DNA of 64,000 bases from Microglena sp. YARC (Eukaryota > Chlorophyta > Chlorophyceae > Chlamydomonadales > Chlamydomonadaceae): contig CM039462.1 in assembly GCA_022414725.1 (NCBI GenBank), positions 73,035,803-73,099,802 on the forward strand, given 5' to 3'. The position numbers and the translations under genes were made by a program. Positions 30,064 through 42,889 of this stretch are shown here, piece by piece (position 1 is the first letter of the stretch; the number at the start of each line of letters is the position of its first letter). The notes beneath the pieces are model-generated. The model was not told the DNA's origin, made no database searches, and saw only the letters and a program-made list of their open reading frames with translations.

Positions 30064-30406
30064 TGCTTGCGCCTACCGCTCATCCGATGGGCATCGAAAC
30101 CCTGAGCCATTGTTTTGCAACCTGATGAGGCGAGTCGCGTTCATGCGGAGAGGGCTCTCGCACCCTCAACGTCTGACCTTGACGGGTTTGGGTTGAGGCC
30201 TTCGGATGCGAATGTAAGGTGGACAGTATATGTGTTCGCTGCGGGGGCGCAGTACTTTGTGGACGCCGTGCCGCCTTTCTCAAGAAAAAGCCATTGTCTT
30301 GGTGGACCGTCCCTTCATCATAATTGCGTGCTGACGAGATCAATGCTTGGGAGATCGAGGGTTTTGGTTGCATATTTTTGTGTGATGTATAAAAACAAAA
30401 TGCATC

Positions 30407-30883
30407 ATGCTTGGCATTTGTTCAAATATGAACGATCACTCCGCTACAGCTGCTCCTCCTCCTCATTACTTGCGTCGTAGCATCAAACGAATACCATTAA
30501 AAGATGATGGCGCTGTCGACTACGATGAAAAGCTTAAAAAGGAGATTGGATACATAAATTACCATTTCATGCACAAGAAAGAAGTACTTGAACTCAGAAT
30601 ACAACAGTTGGAGCAGGAGAGGGAAAAGCAAATCAAATTCGCAACCGATCGGAACACTATTGCCCAATTGGAAGGCAACGTTGATTTGGTGCGGGCCGCT
30701 GAGAACTATCTTCGTGTTGAAGCGATCGAGGATGAGTGTGGGCTTCGTAAAGCCGTCTTGAAACCTCCTGATGAGTCTAAATTCAGTAGAGTAGAAAATT
30801 CAAAAAAATCCCGCAGCGAGGTAGGAACACACATTTCCTTGTACCGCTTGCAATCCGCCAGGCAAGTGCAACCAAGGTTATAG
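30407..30883 (+). CDS. Coiled-coil protein with repeat-derived C-terminus
   Basis: ATG at 30407 (a second at 30428 is equally possible). After a proline-rich start come KKEIGYINYHFMHKKEVLELRIQQLEQEREKQI and so on, a clear coiled coil (about residues 45-90), then NYLRVEAIEDECGLRKAVLKPP. From about 30772 the reading frame enters the right half of the inverted-repeat element and the ankyrin leader, so the last 35 or so residues are element sequence. The NYLRVEAIEDEC segment is duplicated at 45866-45943. Function unknown. Confidence 0.55.
   Translation: MLGICSNMNDHSATAAPPPHYLRRSIKRIPLKDDGAVDYDEKLKKEIGYINYHFMHKKEVLELRIQQLEQEREKQIKFATDRNTIAQLEGNVDLVRAAENYLRVEAIEDECGLRKAVLKPPDESKFSRVENSKKSRSEVGTHISLYRLQSARQVQPRL
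30770..30835 (+). repeat. Right half of the inverted-repeat element, upstream of ankyrin copy 1
   Basis: ctaaattcagtagagtagaa then aattcaaaaaaatcccgc and gaggtaggaacac. The left half is absent; the coiled-coil gene takes its place. Confidence 0.65.
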
Positions 30884-30959
30884 GGTTTATAGGGTTTATC
30901 CCAACACTTATCATTTATTTATACCATCTGTGCGCTTGCCATGCAGTTTACACACATGT

Positions 30960-32880
30960 TCATAGAAATGCATTCGCCACACGCATCATCGTTTCCACTC
31001 CTAACGTGTCCTATGGACATTCTCGATCGTATTGGCACTATTTCTCTTCCAACCCCAAGATTGTATTGTGTGTAAAAACTCTGCACAACAGATTTTCGGA
31101 TGGCCCCTTACCGGATTGATCCCAACCACCGCAGCGAGTTGGAGAGATGATGGCAAAAAGGGGGGGCGCGCCGACCTTCTAGCAGTATGCTTGGTGTCCA
31201 ATCCTCTTGTACAGGTTAAGGGTACGTACAATGAGGCGAACCAAAATGAAAACAAGCTTCTCTATGTGGCTGCCAAGGAAGGTCACGCAATGTCTGCAAG
31301 CTGCTCATGCGATCCAGAGGTGGCTGGAATTGAGTTCAGGGCCAGCGAATCTGCGCGACAGCTGGGCATTTGTGGGCGGCTGCCAATTGAAGGTCAGCAG
31401 ATGTCTGGCTAAGCTGCTCATGATCCAGATGTGGCTGGACTTGAGTATATGGCCCCGGGCGAACGCTAGCGACAGCTGGGTCTTGTGGGCGGCTGCCAAG
31501 GAAGGTCACGCAGATGTCTGCAAGCTGCTCATGGAGTCCAGCGGTCGCTGGACTTGAGTTCAGGGCCCGGGCTATATCTCTTAGAGACAGCTGGGCATGT
31601 GGGCGGCTACCCCCAAGGCAGGTCACGCAGATGTCTGCAAGCTTGCTGATGATAATCAAAGGATCCAGAGGTGGTGGACTTGAGTTTAGGGCCAGGGCGA
31701 ACTCTATGAACGAAGCAGGGCCTTGTGGCGGCTGCAAGGAAGGTCACGCAGATGTCTGCAAGCTGCTGATGGATCCAGAGGTCGCTGGACTTTGAGTTCA
31801 GAGCCAGGGCGAAATCTAGCGACAGCAGGGCTTGTGGCGGCTGCAAAGGAGTGGTCACGCAGATGTCTGCAATCTGCTAATGGATCAGAGGTGGCTGTAC
31901 TCAAGTACTAAACCGGGCTAACAATGCCACACAGCAGAGGCCTTGGGGGCGGCGGCCAATGTCAGGCCACGGCAATGTCTGCAGCTGCCATGGATCAGCA
32001 GTGGCTGGACTCAAGTACAGGGCCGGTGGCGAACGCTAGCGACAGCTGGGCTTGTGGGCGGCTGCAAACGAAGGTCATGCAGATGTCTGCAAGCTGCTCA
32101 TGGATCCAGAGGTGGCTGGACTTGAGTACAGGGCCAGGGCGAACCATATCGACAGCAGGGCCTTGGGGGCGGCTGCCAAGGCAGGTCACGCAGATGTCTG
32201 CAAGCTGCTGATGGATCTAGAGGTGGCTGGACTTGAGTTCAGGGCCCGGGCGAACTCTAGCGAACAGCAGGCTTTGTGGGGCGGCTACAAAGAAGGTCAC
32301 GCAGATTGTCTTGCAAGCTGCTGATGGATCCAGCGGTGTCTGGACTTGAGTTCAGGGCCCGGGCGAACTCTGTCAACAGCGGCCTTGTGGGCGGCTGCGG
32401 AGGCCGGTCATTGCGATGTCTGCTTGCTTTTGGAATGGATCCAGAGGCGGCTGGCCCCGAGTACAGGGCCATTGTGAAACTTGACAGCAGCTGGGTCTTG
32501 GGTAGGCCAAGACACGTTTTTGCCACCGGAGTAGAGCAAGTATTTATCCACTCTCCCTCAAACTTTTTCAGCAATGTGTGTTCAGTTTGCTAAGCAAAAT
32601 ATCCGCTGCGTGTTGCCCAATAATTCCAGATGTAGCAGGAATATTTGATTATGAGGCAGGGAAACGCTTTGAAACATGATTATTGATGCGCACGATGTGA
32701 AGCCAGCACTTTGACTTTTCAGGCCTACTTTGAAGATGTAACTTCTATGTCTTTACAGTCCTTGAATGTTTTGTGTCAATCTCCTGAAGACAATATCTGT
32801 TGTATTGACAATATCGGTTACAAAACTTGATGAAACTTGAATTCCTTAATGTAAGAAAGAAAGACAATTTGCACCAGTAC
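30960..32880 (+). pseudogene. F-box/ankyrin cassette, copy 1
   Basis: F-box part (from about 31010, fragment CPMDILDRIG) and about 12 ankyrin units in shifting frames to about 32510, then the C-terminal segment region (FDYEAG, 32640-32830). Single-base gains and losses occur in almost every unit. The leader carries two tttataggg units near 30881. Confidence 0.75.
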
Positions 32881-32884
32881 ATTT

Positions 32885-33041
32885 GTTCCTGTCTCCCGGA
32901 GGGATTTTGAATGGTTTCGGAGCCTGGTCTGGTCGGAATCGCAATTCCGCGGAGAGCTAAATCTCTGGTTGGCGAGTGAGTCGTTCGTACGGCTCTAACT
33001 TCTGCTTGGAAAATTCAAAAAAATCGCCGGGAAGCAGGAAC
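32885..33041. mobile_element. MITE-like element between ankyrin copies 1 and 2
   Basis: 157 bp, left end gttcctgtctcccgg, right end ccgggaagcaggaac: inverted repeats with one mismatch each from the family consensus. The interior has the cggaatcgcaattccg hairpin. Confidence 0.75.
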
Positions 33042-33184
33042 ACCCATTCTGTACCGCTTGCAGATACAGCCAGGCAAGTGCCGCTGGCCGCTTGCATGCA
33101 GGGAAAGTGCAACCCAGGGTTTATCCCAACTCAGTATTTATTTTTATCATCCTGTGCGCTTGCATGCATTGTACACACATGTTC

Positions 33185-34640
33185 ATCGAACATGCAGTCG
33201 CACACGCGATCGTTTCATTCCTAACGTTTCCCCCATGACATTCTTGATCGTATTGCCTATTCTCTTCCAACCCAAAGATTGTATTAGTGTGTAAAACTCT
33301 GCACAAGATTTTCTGGATGGCCCCCTACCGGACTAATCCAACCACCACAGCGAGTTGGAGAGATGATGGCGAAAGGGGGGCGCGCAGACCTTCTAGCAGT
33401 ATGCTTGGTGTCCAATCCTCTTGTACAGGTTAAGGGCGTACAATTGAGGGCGAACCAAAATGAAAACAAGCTTCTCTATGTGGCTGCCAAGGCAGGTCAC
33501 GCAGATGTCTGCAAGCTGCTGATGATCCAGCGGTGGCCGGAATTGAGTTCAGGGCCGTTGCGAACTAGGCCTAGCCAAAGGAGGTCACAGCAGGCCTTGA
33601 GTTGTGGGAGGCTGCCAGTGCCAATGGTCAGCTGGACAGATGTCTGCAATGCGGCTGCTAATGATCAGGGTGGCTTGTGTGCGAATTAAGTTCAGGGCAG
33701 TGCCTGGCTAAACTTAGCGAAAGCAGGGCCTTGTGGGCGGCTGCACAGGAAGGTCACGCAGATGTCTGCAAGCTGCTTGAAGATGGATCAGAGGGTGGGG
33801 ACTTGAGTTCAGGCAGGGCCAGGCGAACTCTAGCGACAGCTGGGCATTGTGGGCGGCTGCCAAGGAAGATCACGCAGATGTCTGCAAGCTGCTGATGGAT
33901 CCAGAGGTGGCTGGAATTGAGTTCAGAGCCCTGGCGAACTCTAGCGACAGCATAGCCTTGTGTGAGGCTGCCAGTGAAGGTCACGCAGATGTCTGCAAGC
34001 TGCTCATGGATCCAGAGGTGGCTGGACTTGAGTACAGGGCCCTGGCGAACTCTAGCGACAGCAGGGCCTTGCGTGAGGCTGCAAAGGAAGGTCACGCAGA
34101 TGTCTGCTAGCTGCTGATGGATCCAGAGGTGGCTGGACTCGAGTACAGGGCCGTTGCGAACTCTAGCGACAGCTGGGCCTTGCGGGAGGCTGCCATGGAA
34201 GGTCACGCCGATGTCTGCAAGCTGCTGATGGATCCAGCGGTGGCTGGACTTGAGTTCAGGCCCGGGCGAACTCTATCAAACAACTGGCCTTGCGGCGGCT
34301 GCGAAGGCAGGTCACGCCGATGTCTGCTTGCTGCTGATGGATCCAGAGGCGGCTGGCCCCGAGTACAGGGCCATTGTGAAACTTAAAAACAGCTGTGTCT
34401 TGTGTTAGGCAAGACACGTTTCTTTCTTGCCACCGTAGAGCAAGTATTTATCACTCTCCTCCAAACTTTCAGCAATGTGTTCAGTTTTCTCAAGCGAAAA
34501 TATCGCTGCGTGTTCCCAATAATTCAGATGTAAGCAGAGAAATAAATGATTATTGATGCGCAGATATGAGCCAGCTTGTGTAATCTCCTAAAGACAATAT
34601 TTTTGTATTGACAAGTCGGTTACAAAAACTTGATGAACTT
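33185..34640 (+). pseudogene. F-box/ankyrin cassette, copy 2
   Basis: F-box part 33225-33350, then about 8 units. The run 33847-34110 is clean (about two and a half units) and ends in a TAG where siblings have AAG (TGC-AAG-CTG). Other units have indels. The C-terminal segment is shortened (34450-34630). Confidence 0.7.
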
Positions 34641-34683
34641 GAATTCCTTAATGTAAGAAGAAAGACAATTTGCACCAGTACAT

Positions 34684-34840
34684 GTTCCTGCATCCCGGAG
34701 GGATTTTGATGGTTTCGGAGCCTGGTCTGGTCGGAATCGCAATTCCGCGGAGAGCTAAATCTCTGGTTGGCGAGTGAGTGAGTCGTTCTTACGGCTCTAA
34801 CTTCTGCTTGGAAAATTCAAAAAAATCTCCGCGAGGCAAG
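34684..34840. mobile_element. MITE-like element between copies 2 and 3
   Basis: Left end gttcctgcatcccgg intact apart from one change; right end eroded to ctccgcgaggcaag. Has a gtgagtgag expansion in the interior. Confidence 0.65.
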
Positions 34841-34977
34841 TGCCGCTTGCTGCTTACACTTACCGCTGGCAGACCGCCAGGCAAGTGTAACCAAGGGTTT
34901 ATAGGGTTTATCCAACTCATTATTTATTTATACCATCCTGTGCGCTTGTATGCTTGTACACACATGTCATAGAACAT

Positions 34978-36600
34978 GCATTCGCACACCGGAGTCATCG
35001 TTTCCACTCTCGTTCCCATGACATTCTGATCGTATTGCCCTATTCTCTATCAACCCCTAACTCATGCAAAACAGATTTTCTGGATGGCCTTACCGGCTGA
35101 TCCAACACCACAGCGAGTTGGAGAGATGATGGCGAAAAGGGGGCGCGCCGACCTTCTGAGTATGCTTGTGTCCAACTCTTGTACAGGTAAGGGGGCCCTA
35201 TCATTGAGGGCGAACCAAAATGAAAACAAGCTTCTCCTGTGCTGCAAGGAAGGTCATGCAGATGTCTGCAAGCTGCTGATCCAGAGGTGGCTGGACTTGA
35301 GTCAGGGCCCGAGCGAACTATGTCAACAGCGGGCATTGTGGTGGCTGCCAATGAAGGTCACGCAGATGTCTGCAAGCTGCTGATGGATCCAGAGGTGGCT
35401 GGAATTGAGTTGAGGGCCCGGGCGAACTCTGTCAACAGCTGGGTATATGTGGCTGGCTGCAAAGGGAGTCATGCAGATGTCTGCAAGCTGTTGATGGATC
35501 CAGAGGTGGCTGGACGAGTTAGGGCCTGGCGAACTCTAGAGACAGCAGGGCCTTTGGGGCGGCGGCCAATGCAGGGCCACGCAGATGTCTGCAAGCTGCT
35601 GATGGATCCAGAGGTGGCTGGACTTGAGTTCAGGGCCCGGGCGAACTCTAGCGACAGCTGGGCCTTGTGGGCGGCTGCCAAAGAAGGCTACGCAGATGTC
35701 TGCAAGCTGCTCATGGATCCAGCGGTGGCTGGACTTGAGTTAGGGCCTGGCGAACGCTAGCGACAGCTGGTCCTTGTGTGAGGCTGCAAATGAAGGTCAA
35801 CAGATGTCTGCCAAAGCTTAACTGATGGATCCAGATGTGGCTGGACTTGAGTTCAGGGCCCGGGAAAGCTAACTCTATCACAGCCGGCATTGTGTGCGGC
35901 TGCCAAGGCAGGTCATGCAGATGTCTGCAAGCTGCTGATGTTTCCAGAGGTGGCTGGACTTGAGTTCAGGGCCCGGGCGAACTCTGTCAACAGCAGGGCC
36001 TTGGGGGCGGCTGCAGGTCACGCAGATGTCTGCAAGCTGCTTATGGATCCTACGGTGGCTGGAATTGAGTTCAGGGCGGCGAACTCTAGCACAGCTGTGC
36101 CTTGCATAGGCTGCAAAAGGTCACGCAGATGTCTGCAAAGCTGCTCATGGATCCAGAGGTGGCTGGTCTTGAGTACAGGGCCGGGCGAACTCTGTCAACA
36201 GCAGGGCATTGGGGCGCTGCAAAGGCCGGTCACGCCGATGTCTGCTCGCTTTTGATGGATCCAGAGGCGGCTGGCCCCGAGTACAGTGCCATTTTGAATC
36301 TTGACAGCAGCTGGGTCTTGCCACCGTAGAGCAGTATTTATCCACTCTCATCAAACTTTTCAGCAATGTGTACAGTTTGCTCTTGCAAAAATATCGCTGC
36401 GTGTGCCAATAATTACCAGATTAGCAGAAATATTTGATTCTGAGGCAGGAACAGCTTTGAAAATGATTATTAATGCGCACGATGTGAGCCAGCACTTTTT
36501 GTCAGGCTACTTTGAAGATGTGAACTTCTATGTCTTTACAGTCCTTGAATGTTTGTGTCAATTCCTGAATTGACAAGATCGGTTACAAAAACTTGATAAA
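34978..36600 (+). pseudogene. F-box/ankyrin cassette, copy 3
   Basis: F-box part heavily damaged (35010-35110). About 9 ankyrin units between 35220 and 36290, only 35580-35750 clean. The conserved LDSSWVLPP-stop and the C-terminal segment follow (36300-36590). Confidence 0.7.
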
Positions 36601-36647
36601 ACTTGAATTCCTTAATGTAAGAAAAACAATTTGCACCAGTACATTTT

Positions 36648-36801
36648 GTTCCTGCCTCCGGAGGGATTTTGACTGGTTTCGGAGCCTGGTCTGGTCGGAT
36701 CGCAATTCCGCGAGAGCTAAATCTCTGGTTGGCGAGTGAGTCGTTCGTACGGCTTTAACTTCTGCTTTGAAAAATCAAAAAAATCGCCGGGAGGCAGGAA
36801 A
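36648..36801. mobile_element. MITE-like element between copies 3 and 4
   Basis: gttcctgcctccgg at the left (one c missing), ccgggaggcaggaa at the right. Confidence 0.7.
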
Positions 36802-36979
36802 AACCATTCTGTACCGATTGCAGATAACGCCAGGCAAGTGCCGCTTGCCGCTTGCATGCCAGGCAAGTGCAACCAAGGGTTTATAGGGTTTTATAGGTTT
36901 TATAGGTTTATCCCAACTCAGTTATTTATTTATACATCCTGTGCTGCCTTCATCCTGTGCTTGCATGCAAAACATCGAA

Positions 36980-39900
36980 CATGCATTCGCCACGCGATCA
37001 TCGTTTCATTCCTAACGTTTCCCATGACATTCTTGATCGTATTGCCCTATTCTCTTTCCAACCCAAGATTGTATTAGTGTGTAAAACTCTGCACGACAGA
37101 TTTTCTGGATGGCCCCTTACGACTGATCCGACCACCACAGCGAGTTGGAGAGATGATGGCGAAAGGGGGGCGCGCCGACCTTCTAGAGTAATGCTTGGTG
37201 TCCAATCCTCTTGTACAGATTAAGGGCCCGTACAATTGAGGGCGAACCAAAATGCCCAAAACAAGCTTCTCCTATGTGGCTGCCAAGGAGGTCACGCAGA
37301 TGTCTGCAAGGCTGCTCATGGATCAGAGGTGGCTGGACTTGAGTTCAGAGCCCTGGTCAAACTCTAGCTATAGCTGGGGCATTGTGGGGGCTTGCCAAGG
37401 CAGGTCACGCAGATGTACTGCAAGCTGCTCATTGGATTCAGAGGTGGGCTGGAATTGAGTTCCAAGAGAGCCCCTAGCGAGAAACTCTAGAGACAGCCAG
37501 GCCTTGTGGCCGTGGCTGCAAAGGAAGGTCACGCAGATGTCTGCAAGCTGGATGGATCCAGAGGTGGCTGGAATTGAGTTAGGGCCCGGCGAACTCTAGC
37601 GACAGCAGGCCTTGTGGGCGGCTGCGAAGGACGGTCACGCAGATGTCTGCAAGCTGCTGATGGATCCAGATGTGGCTGGACTTCAGTTTCAGGGCCCTGC
37701 GCGAACTTCTAGCGACAGCATTGCATTGGCTGGCTGCAAAAGGCAGGTCACGCAGATGTCTGCAAGCTGATGGATCCAGCGGTGGGCTGGAATTGAGTTA
37801 GGCCCGGGCAGCGAACTCTAGCGAAGCAGGGCCTTGTGGGCGGCTGCGAAAAGGGAAGGACGTCACGCAGATGTCTGCAAGCTGCAGATGGATCCAGATG
37901 TGGCTGGACTATTGAGTTCAGGGCCACTTGGCGAACTCTAGCGACAGCATGGCATTGTGAGGCTGGCAAAAGAAGGTCACGCAGATGTCTGCAAAGCTGC
38001 TGATGGATCAGCGTGGCTGGAATTGAGTTCGAGCCAAGGCATCCTCGGCGAACTTCTAGCGAAAGCAGCCCCTTGTGGTGGCTGCACAGGAAGGTCACGC
38101 AGATGTCTGCAAACTGCTGATGGAATTCCAGGTGCTGGAATTGAGTTCAGGCCATGGCGAACTCTAGAGACAGCTGGGCATTGTCTCTGGCTTCCAAGGA
38201 AGGTCATGCAGATGTTTGCAAGACTGCTGAGGATCCAGAAGGTGGCTGGGACTTGCAAGTACCGGGCCAGGGAGGATCGTGTCAACAGCTGGCCTTGCGT
38301 GAGCTGCAAAACGGAGGACAGGTCACGTTAGATGTATGCAAAAGCTGCCCATGGATCCAGCGGTGGCTGAGAATTGATTTCAGTGCCCGGAAACGCGAAT
38401 TCTAGCGACAGGTGGGCAATGTGTGGCTGGCTGCAAAGGAAGTCACTCAGTTGTATGCACACCGCAAACTGCTGATGATGGACCAGAGTGGCAGATGGAT
38501 AACTGATTGAGTTTAGGGCCGGCACCGCGAAACTCTCAGCCGAGCAGGGCCTGTGAGGCGGCGCGAACGAAGGACGGTCACGCAGATGTCTGCAAGCTGC
38601 TGATGGACCATCCAGATGTGGCTGGATTGAGTTCAGGGCCCCTGCGGCCGAGACTCTAGCGACAGGCATGGCATATGTCGTTGGCGCTGCTGCAAGGCCA
38701 AGGTCACGCAGGAATGTCTGCAAGCTTGACTTCTCCACGATGCAAACAGAACAATCCAGGAGGGATGGCTGGAATTGACGTTTAGGGCCCGGGCAAACAG
38801 ATCTTAAGCGACAGCAGGCGGGCTTGTGGGCGGCTGCGAAAGGCCCACGGTCACGCAGTGTCATGCAAGCTAGCTGATGAGACTCAGATGTGGCTTTACT
38901 TGGACTTGAAGATTCAGGGCCCTGCGCGAACACTCTAGCCGACAGCAGTGTCGCATTGTGAGGCTGGCTGCAAAGGAAGGTCACGCAGATGTCTGCAAAG
39001 CTGCTGATGGATCCAGCTCTATGGCTGGAATTGAGTTTAGGGCCACCTATGGCAACCGAACTCTGTTTTCGTTTTTCTTGGTGGTGTTTTTTTTTTTTTT
39101 TATAAGCGACAGCAGGCCTTGTGGGCGGCTGCGAAGACGGTCACGCAGATGCTCTGGTGCAAGCTGCTGATGGATCCAAGATGTGGCTGGACTTGAAGTT
39201 CAGGGCCCTGGCGAACTCTAGCGCACACAGCATGGCCATTGTGGCTGGCTGCAAGCAAAGGAAGGTCACGCAGATGTCTGCAAGCTGCCATTAATGAATA
39301 TCCAGCGGTGGCTGGAATGAGTTAAGGCCGAAACTGGACGAACTTCTACGCGACAAGCTAAGCCAGGGCAAACTTATGTGTGGAGCTGCACAGAAGGTCA
39401 CGACAGATGTCTGCAAGCTGCTGATGATGACTCCACGGTGGCTGGAATGGAATGAGATTCAGGGCCATGGCGAACTCTAGAGACAGCTCTGGGCATTGTC
39501 TCTGGCTTCCAAGGAAAGGTCATGCAGATGTTTGCAAGCTGCTGATGGATCCAGAGGGTGGCTGACTTGAGTACCGGGCCAGGGCGGACTCTGTCAACAG
39601 CTGGGCCTTGCGGTGAGGCTGCAAAGGAAGGTCACGTAGATGTATGCAAGCTGAAAACAAGAAGAGCTCATGGATCCAGCGGTGGCTGAGAATTGATTTC
39701 AGTGGCCCGGGCGAATTCTAGCGACAGGTGTCGGCATTGTGGCTGGCTCAAAGGAAGGTCACTCAGTGGTAATGCAAACTGCTGATGGATCCAGCAGGTT
39801 CGGCGAATTGAGTTTAGGCCCGGGGAACTCTAGCGACAGCAGGGCCTTGTGGGCGGCTGCGCAAGACGGTCACGCAGCGATGTCTGCAAGCTGCTGATGG

Positions 39901-42420
39901 ATCCATAATAGATGCTGGACTTGAGTGTTCATGGCCCTGGCGAAACATTCTAGCGACAACCAGCATGCAGATTGAAATGGCTGGCTGCGAAAGGAAGGTC
40001 ACGCAGATGTCTGTCAAGCTGGCTGATGGATCCAGCCGGAAAAATGGCTGGAATTGAGCTTATAAGGAGCCGGCGGGGCCGGGCGACCACTCTAGCGACA
40101 GCAGGGCCTTGTGGGCGGCTGCGAAGGACGGTCACGCAGATGTCTGCAAGCTGTGATGGATCCAGATGTGGCTCTTGAGTTCAGGGCCCTGGCGAACTCT
40201 ATGCGGACAGCATGCATTGTGGCTGGCTGCAAAGAAGGTCACGCAGATGTCTGCAAGCTGCTGATGGGCTAACAGCGGTGGCTGAATTGAGTTAAGGGCC
40301 CCCTGGCGAAACCTCTAAAGCGAAAGCGGGCCCTTGTGGGTGGCTGCACAGGAAGGTCACGCAGATGTCTGCAAGCTGCTGATGGATCCAGCGGTGGCTG
40401 GAATTGAGTTCAGGGCCATGGCGAACTCATAGAGGACAGCTGGGCATTGTCTCTGCTTCCAAGCAGGTCAGGCAGATGTTTGCAAAGTGGCTGATGGATC
40501 CAGAGGTGGCTGGATCTTGAGAAGGCTCAGGCGGACTCTGTCAACAGCTGGGTGCTGCTGCCAAAGGAAGTCACGTAGTAATGCTCAAGCTGCTCATGGA
40601 TTCAGCTGCATGAGGAACAAAAAAATGCCGCCGGGCGAGTTCAGTGCCTAGCAACAGTAACGCGAGAACTCCTCTGATCCAGCTGGGCGAAGGGCATTGG
40701 GCTAAGTGGGCAAGGCGACTCAGAGGGATGCAAACTGCTGATGGGACCAGAGGTGCTGACTTAAGTTCAGCCTTGTGGGAACGAATTTATAACAAACAAA
40801 ACCTGGCTACACGCGCATGTAATGCTGTGATGACTCCGGGTGGCTGGACTTAAAGATTCAGGGCACCACCGGCAGCCGCAAGGACCACCAGGTCACCTGG
40901 CGCGCCCAAGGCTAACATTCACGACTCACATGTCTGCGCCCAAAGTGCTCATGGCATCCCCAGACCAATAAAAAAACAAACGGTGAGACTGAATTGAGTT
41001 CAGGGCCGGGCGAACCTATATAAACAGCAGGCCTTTGCTTGTTGGGCGGCTGCCAAGGCAGGTACACCCACACGCAGATGCTGCAAGCTGATGAAACACA
41101 CCCTTATGGAATACAGCGGTGGCTGGAATGAGGGCCTGGGGCTAACTCTTCAGTGGCCTGGGCGCATGGCGAACGCATCGAACCAACAATAGGCCCTTGT
41201 GGGTGGCTGCCAAGGAAGCGTCACGCAGATGTCTGCAAGCTGCTGATAGAATCCAGAGGTGGCTGGACTTGAAGTTCAGAGGTCCCAAGCGAACTCTATC
41301 GACAGCATGGCGCTGGCTGCCAAGGAAGGTCAGGCAGTTGTCTGCAAGCTGCTGATGGATCCAGAGGTGGCTGGACTTGAGTTCAGGGCCCGGGCAAACT
41401 ATAGCGACAGCTGGGCCTTGCATGAGGCTGCAAAGGAAGGTCACGCAGATGTCTGCAGCTGCTGATGGATCCAGATGTGGCTGGACTTGCGAGTATTGGG
41501 CCCGGCCACTGCGAACTCTAGCTGCAGCCGGGCCTCTGTGTGCGGCTGCCAAGGAAGTCAACGCAGCATGTCTGCAAGCTCGCTGATGGATCCAGAGGTG
41601 CTGGAATGAGAGTTCAGGGCCCTGGCGAACTCTGAAAGCGACAGCAGGGCCTTGGGGCGGCTGCCAAGGCAGGTCACGCAAGATGTCTGCAAAGCTGCTG
41701 ATGGATCCTAAAAAAGCGGTGGCTGGACTTGAGATTCATGGGCCCGGACCCCCCCCACACGAACTCTAAAGCGACAACAGGCCTTGTGTGAGGCTGCAAA
41801 AGGCAGGTCACGCAGATGTCTGCAAGCTGCTCATAGATCCAGATAGTGGCTGGACTTGAGTTCAGGGCTAGGGCGAACTCTAACGACAGCTCGGGCCTTG
41901 GGGCGGCTGCAAAGGAAGGTCACGCAGATGTCTGCAAGCTGCTGATGGATCCAGCGGTGGCTGGACTTGAGTTCAGGGCCCGGCGCGAACTCTGTCAACA
42001 GCAGGGCATTGGGGGCGGCTGCAAAGGCCGGTCACGCCGATGTCTGCTCGCTTTTTGATGGATCCAGAGGCGGCTGGCCCCGAGTACAGGGCCATTGTGA
42101 AATCTTGACAGCAGCTGGTCTTGCCACCGTAGAGCAAGTATTTATCCACTCTCATCAAACTTTTCAGCAATGTGTTCAGTTTGCTCAAGCGAAAATATCG
42201 CTGCGAGTGCCCAAGTAAATATATTCCATGTCTGATGTAGCAGAATATATTTTGATTCTGAGGCAGGAAACTCTTTGAAAAATGATTATTGATGTTGAGC
42301 CAGCACTTTGACTTTTCAGGCTACTTTGAAGATGTAACTTCTGTGTCTTTACAGTCCTTGAATGTTTTGTGTCAATCTCCTGAATTGACATGATCGGTTA
42401 CAAAACTTGATGAAACTTGA
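36980..42420 (+). pseudogene. F-box/ankyrin cassette, copy 4 (very long array)
   Basis: F-box part 36985-37240, then an ankyrin array to about 42110, roughly 40 or more 111-bp units, far more than any sibling (8-22). Nearly every unit has indels, including inserted homopolymers (for example a run of T at about 39088) and short foreign words. 41846-42058 is clean. The C-terminal segment follows at 42120-42410. The array length and error pattern may be artefacts of low-accuracy reads. Confidence 0.6.
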
Positions 42421-42460
42421 ATTCCTTCACGTAAGAAAGACAGTTTGCGCCAGTACATTT

Positions 42461-42617
42461 GTTCCTGCCTCCCGGAGGGATTTTGACTGGTTTCGGAGCC
42501 TGGTCTGGTCGGAATCGCAATTCCGCAGAGAGCTAAATCTCTGGTTGGCGAGTGAGTCGTTCGTACGGCTCTAACTTCTGCTTTGAAAATTCAAAAAAAT
42601 TGCCGGGAGGCAGGAAA
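42461..42617. mobile_element. MITE-like element between copies 4 and 5
   Basis: 157 bp, gttcctgcctcccgg at the left and gccgggaggcaggaa at the right. Just downstream the leader has three copies of a 29-bp unit (aggcaagtgccgcttaccgc...) and five tttataggg units. Confidence 0.8.
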
Positions 42618-42889
42618 ACCCATTCTGTACCACTTGCAGATAACGCCAGGCAAGTGCCGCTTACCGCTTGCATGCCAGGCAAGTGCCGCTTACCGCTTGC
42701 ATGCCTGGCAAGTGCCGCTTACCGCTTGCATGCCAGGCAAGTGCAACCAAGGGTTTATAGGGTTTATAGGGTTTATAGGGTTTATAGGGTTTATCCCAAC
42801 TCATTATTTATTTATACCATCCTGTGCATAAAATTGTCAACACTGCTAGTCTGATTTTATTTATACCATCCTGTGCGCTATTGCATGCA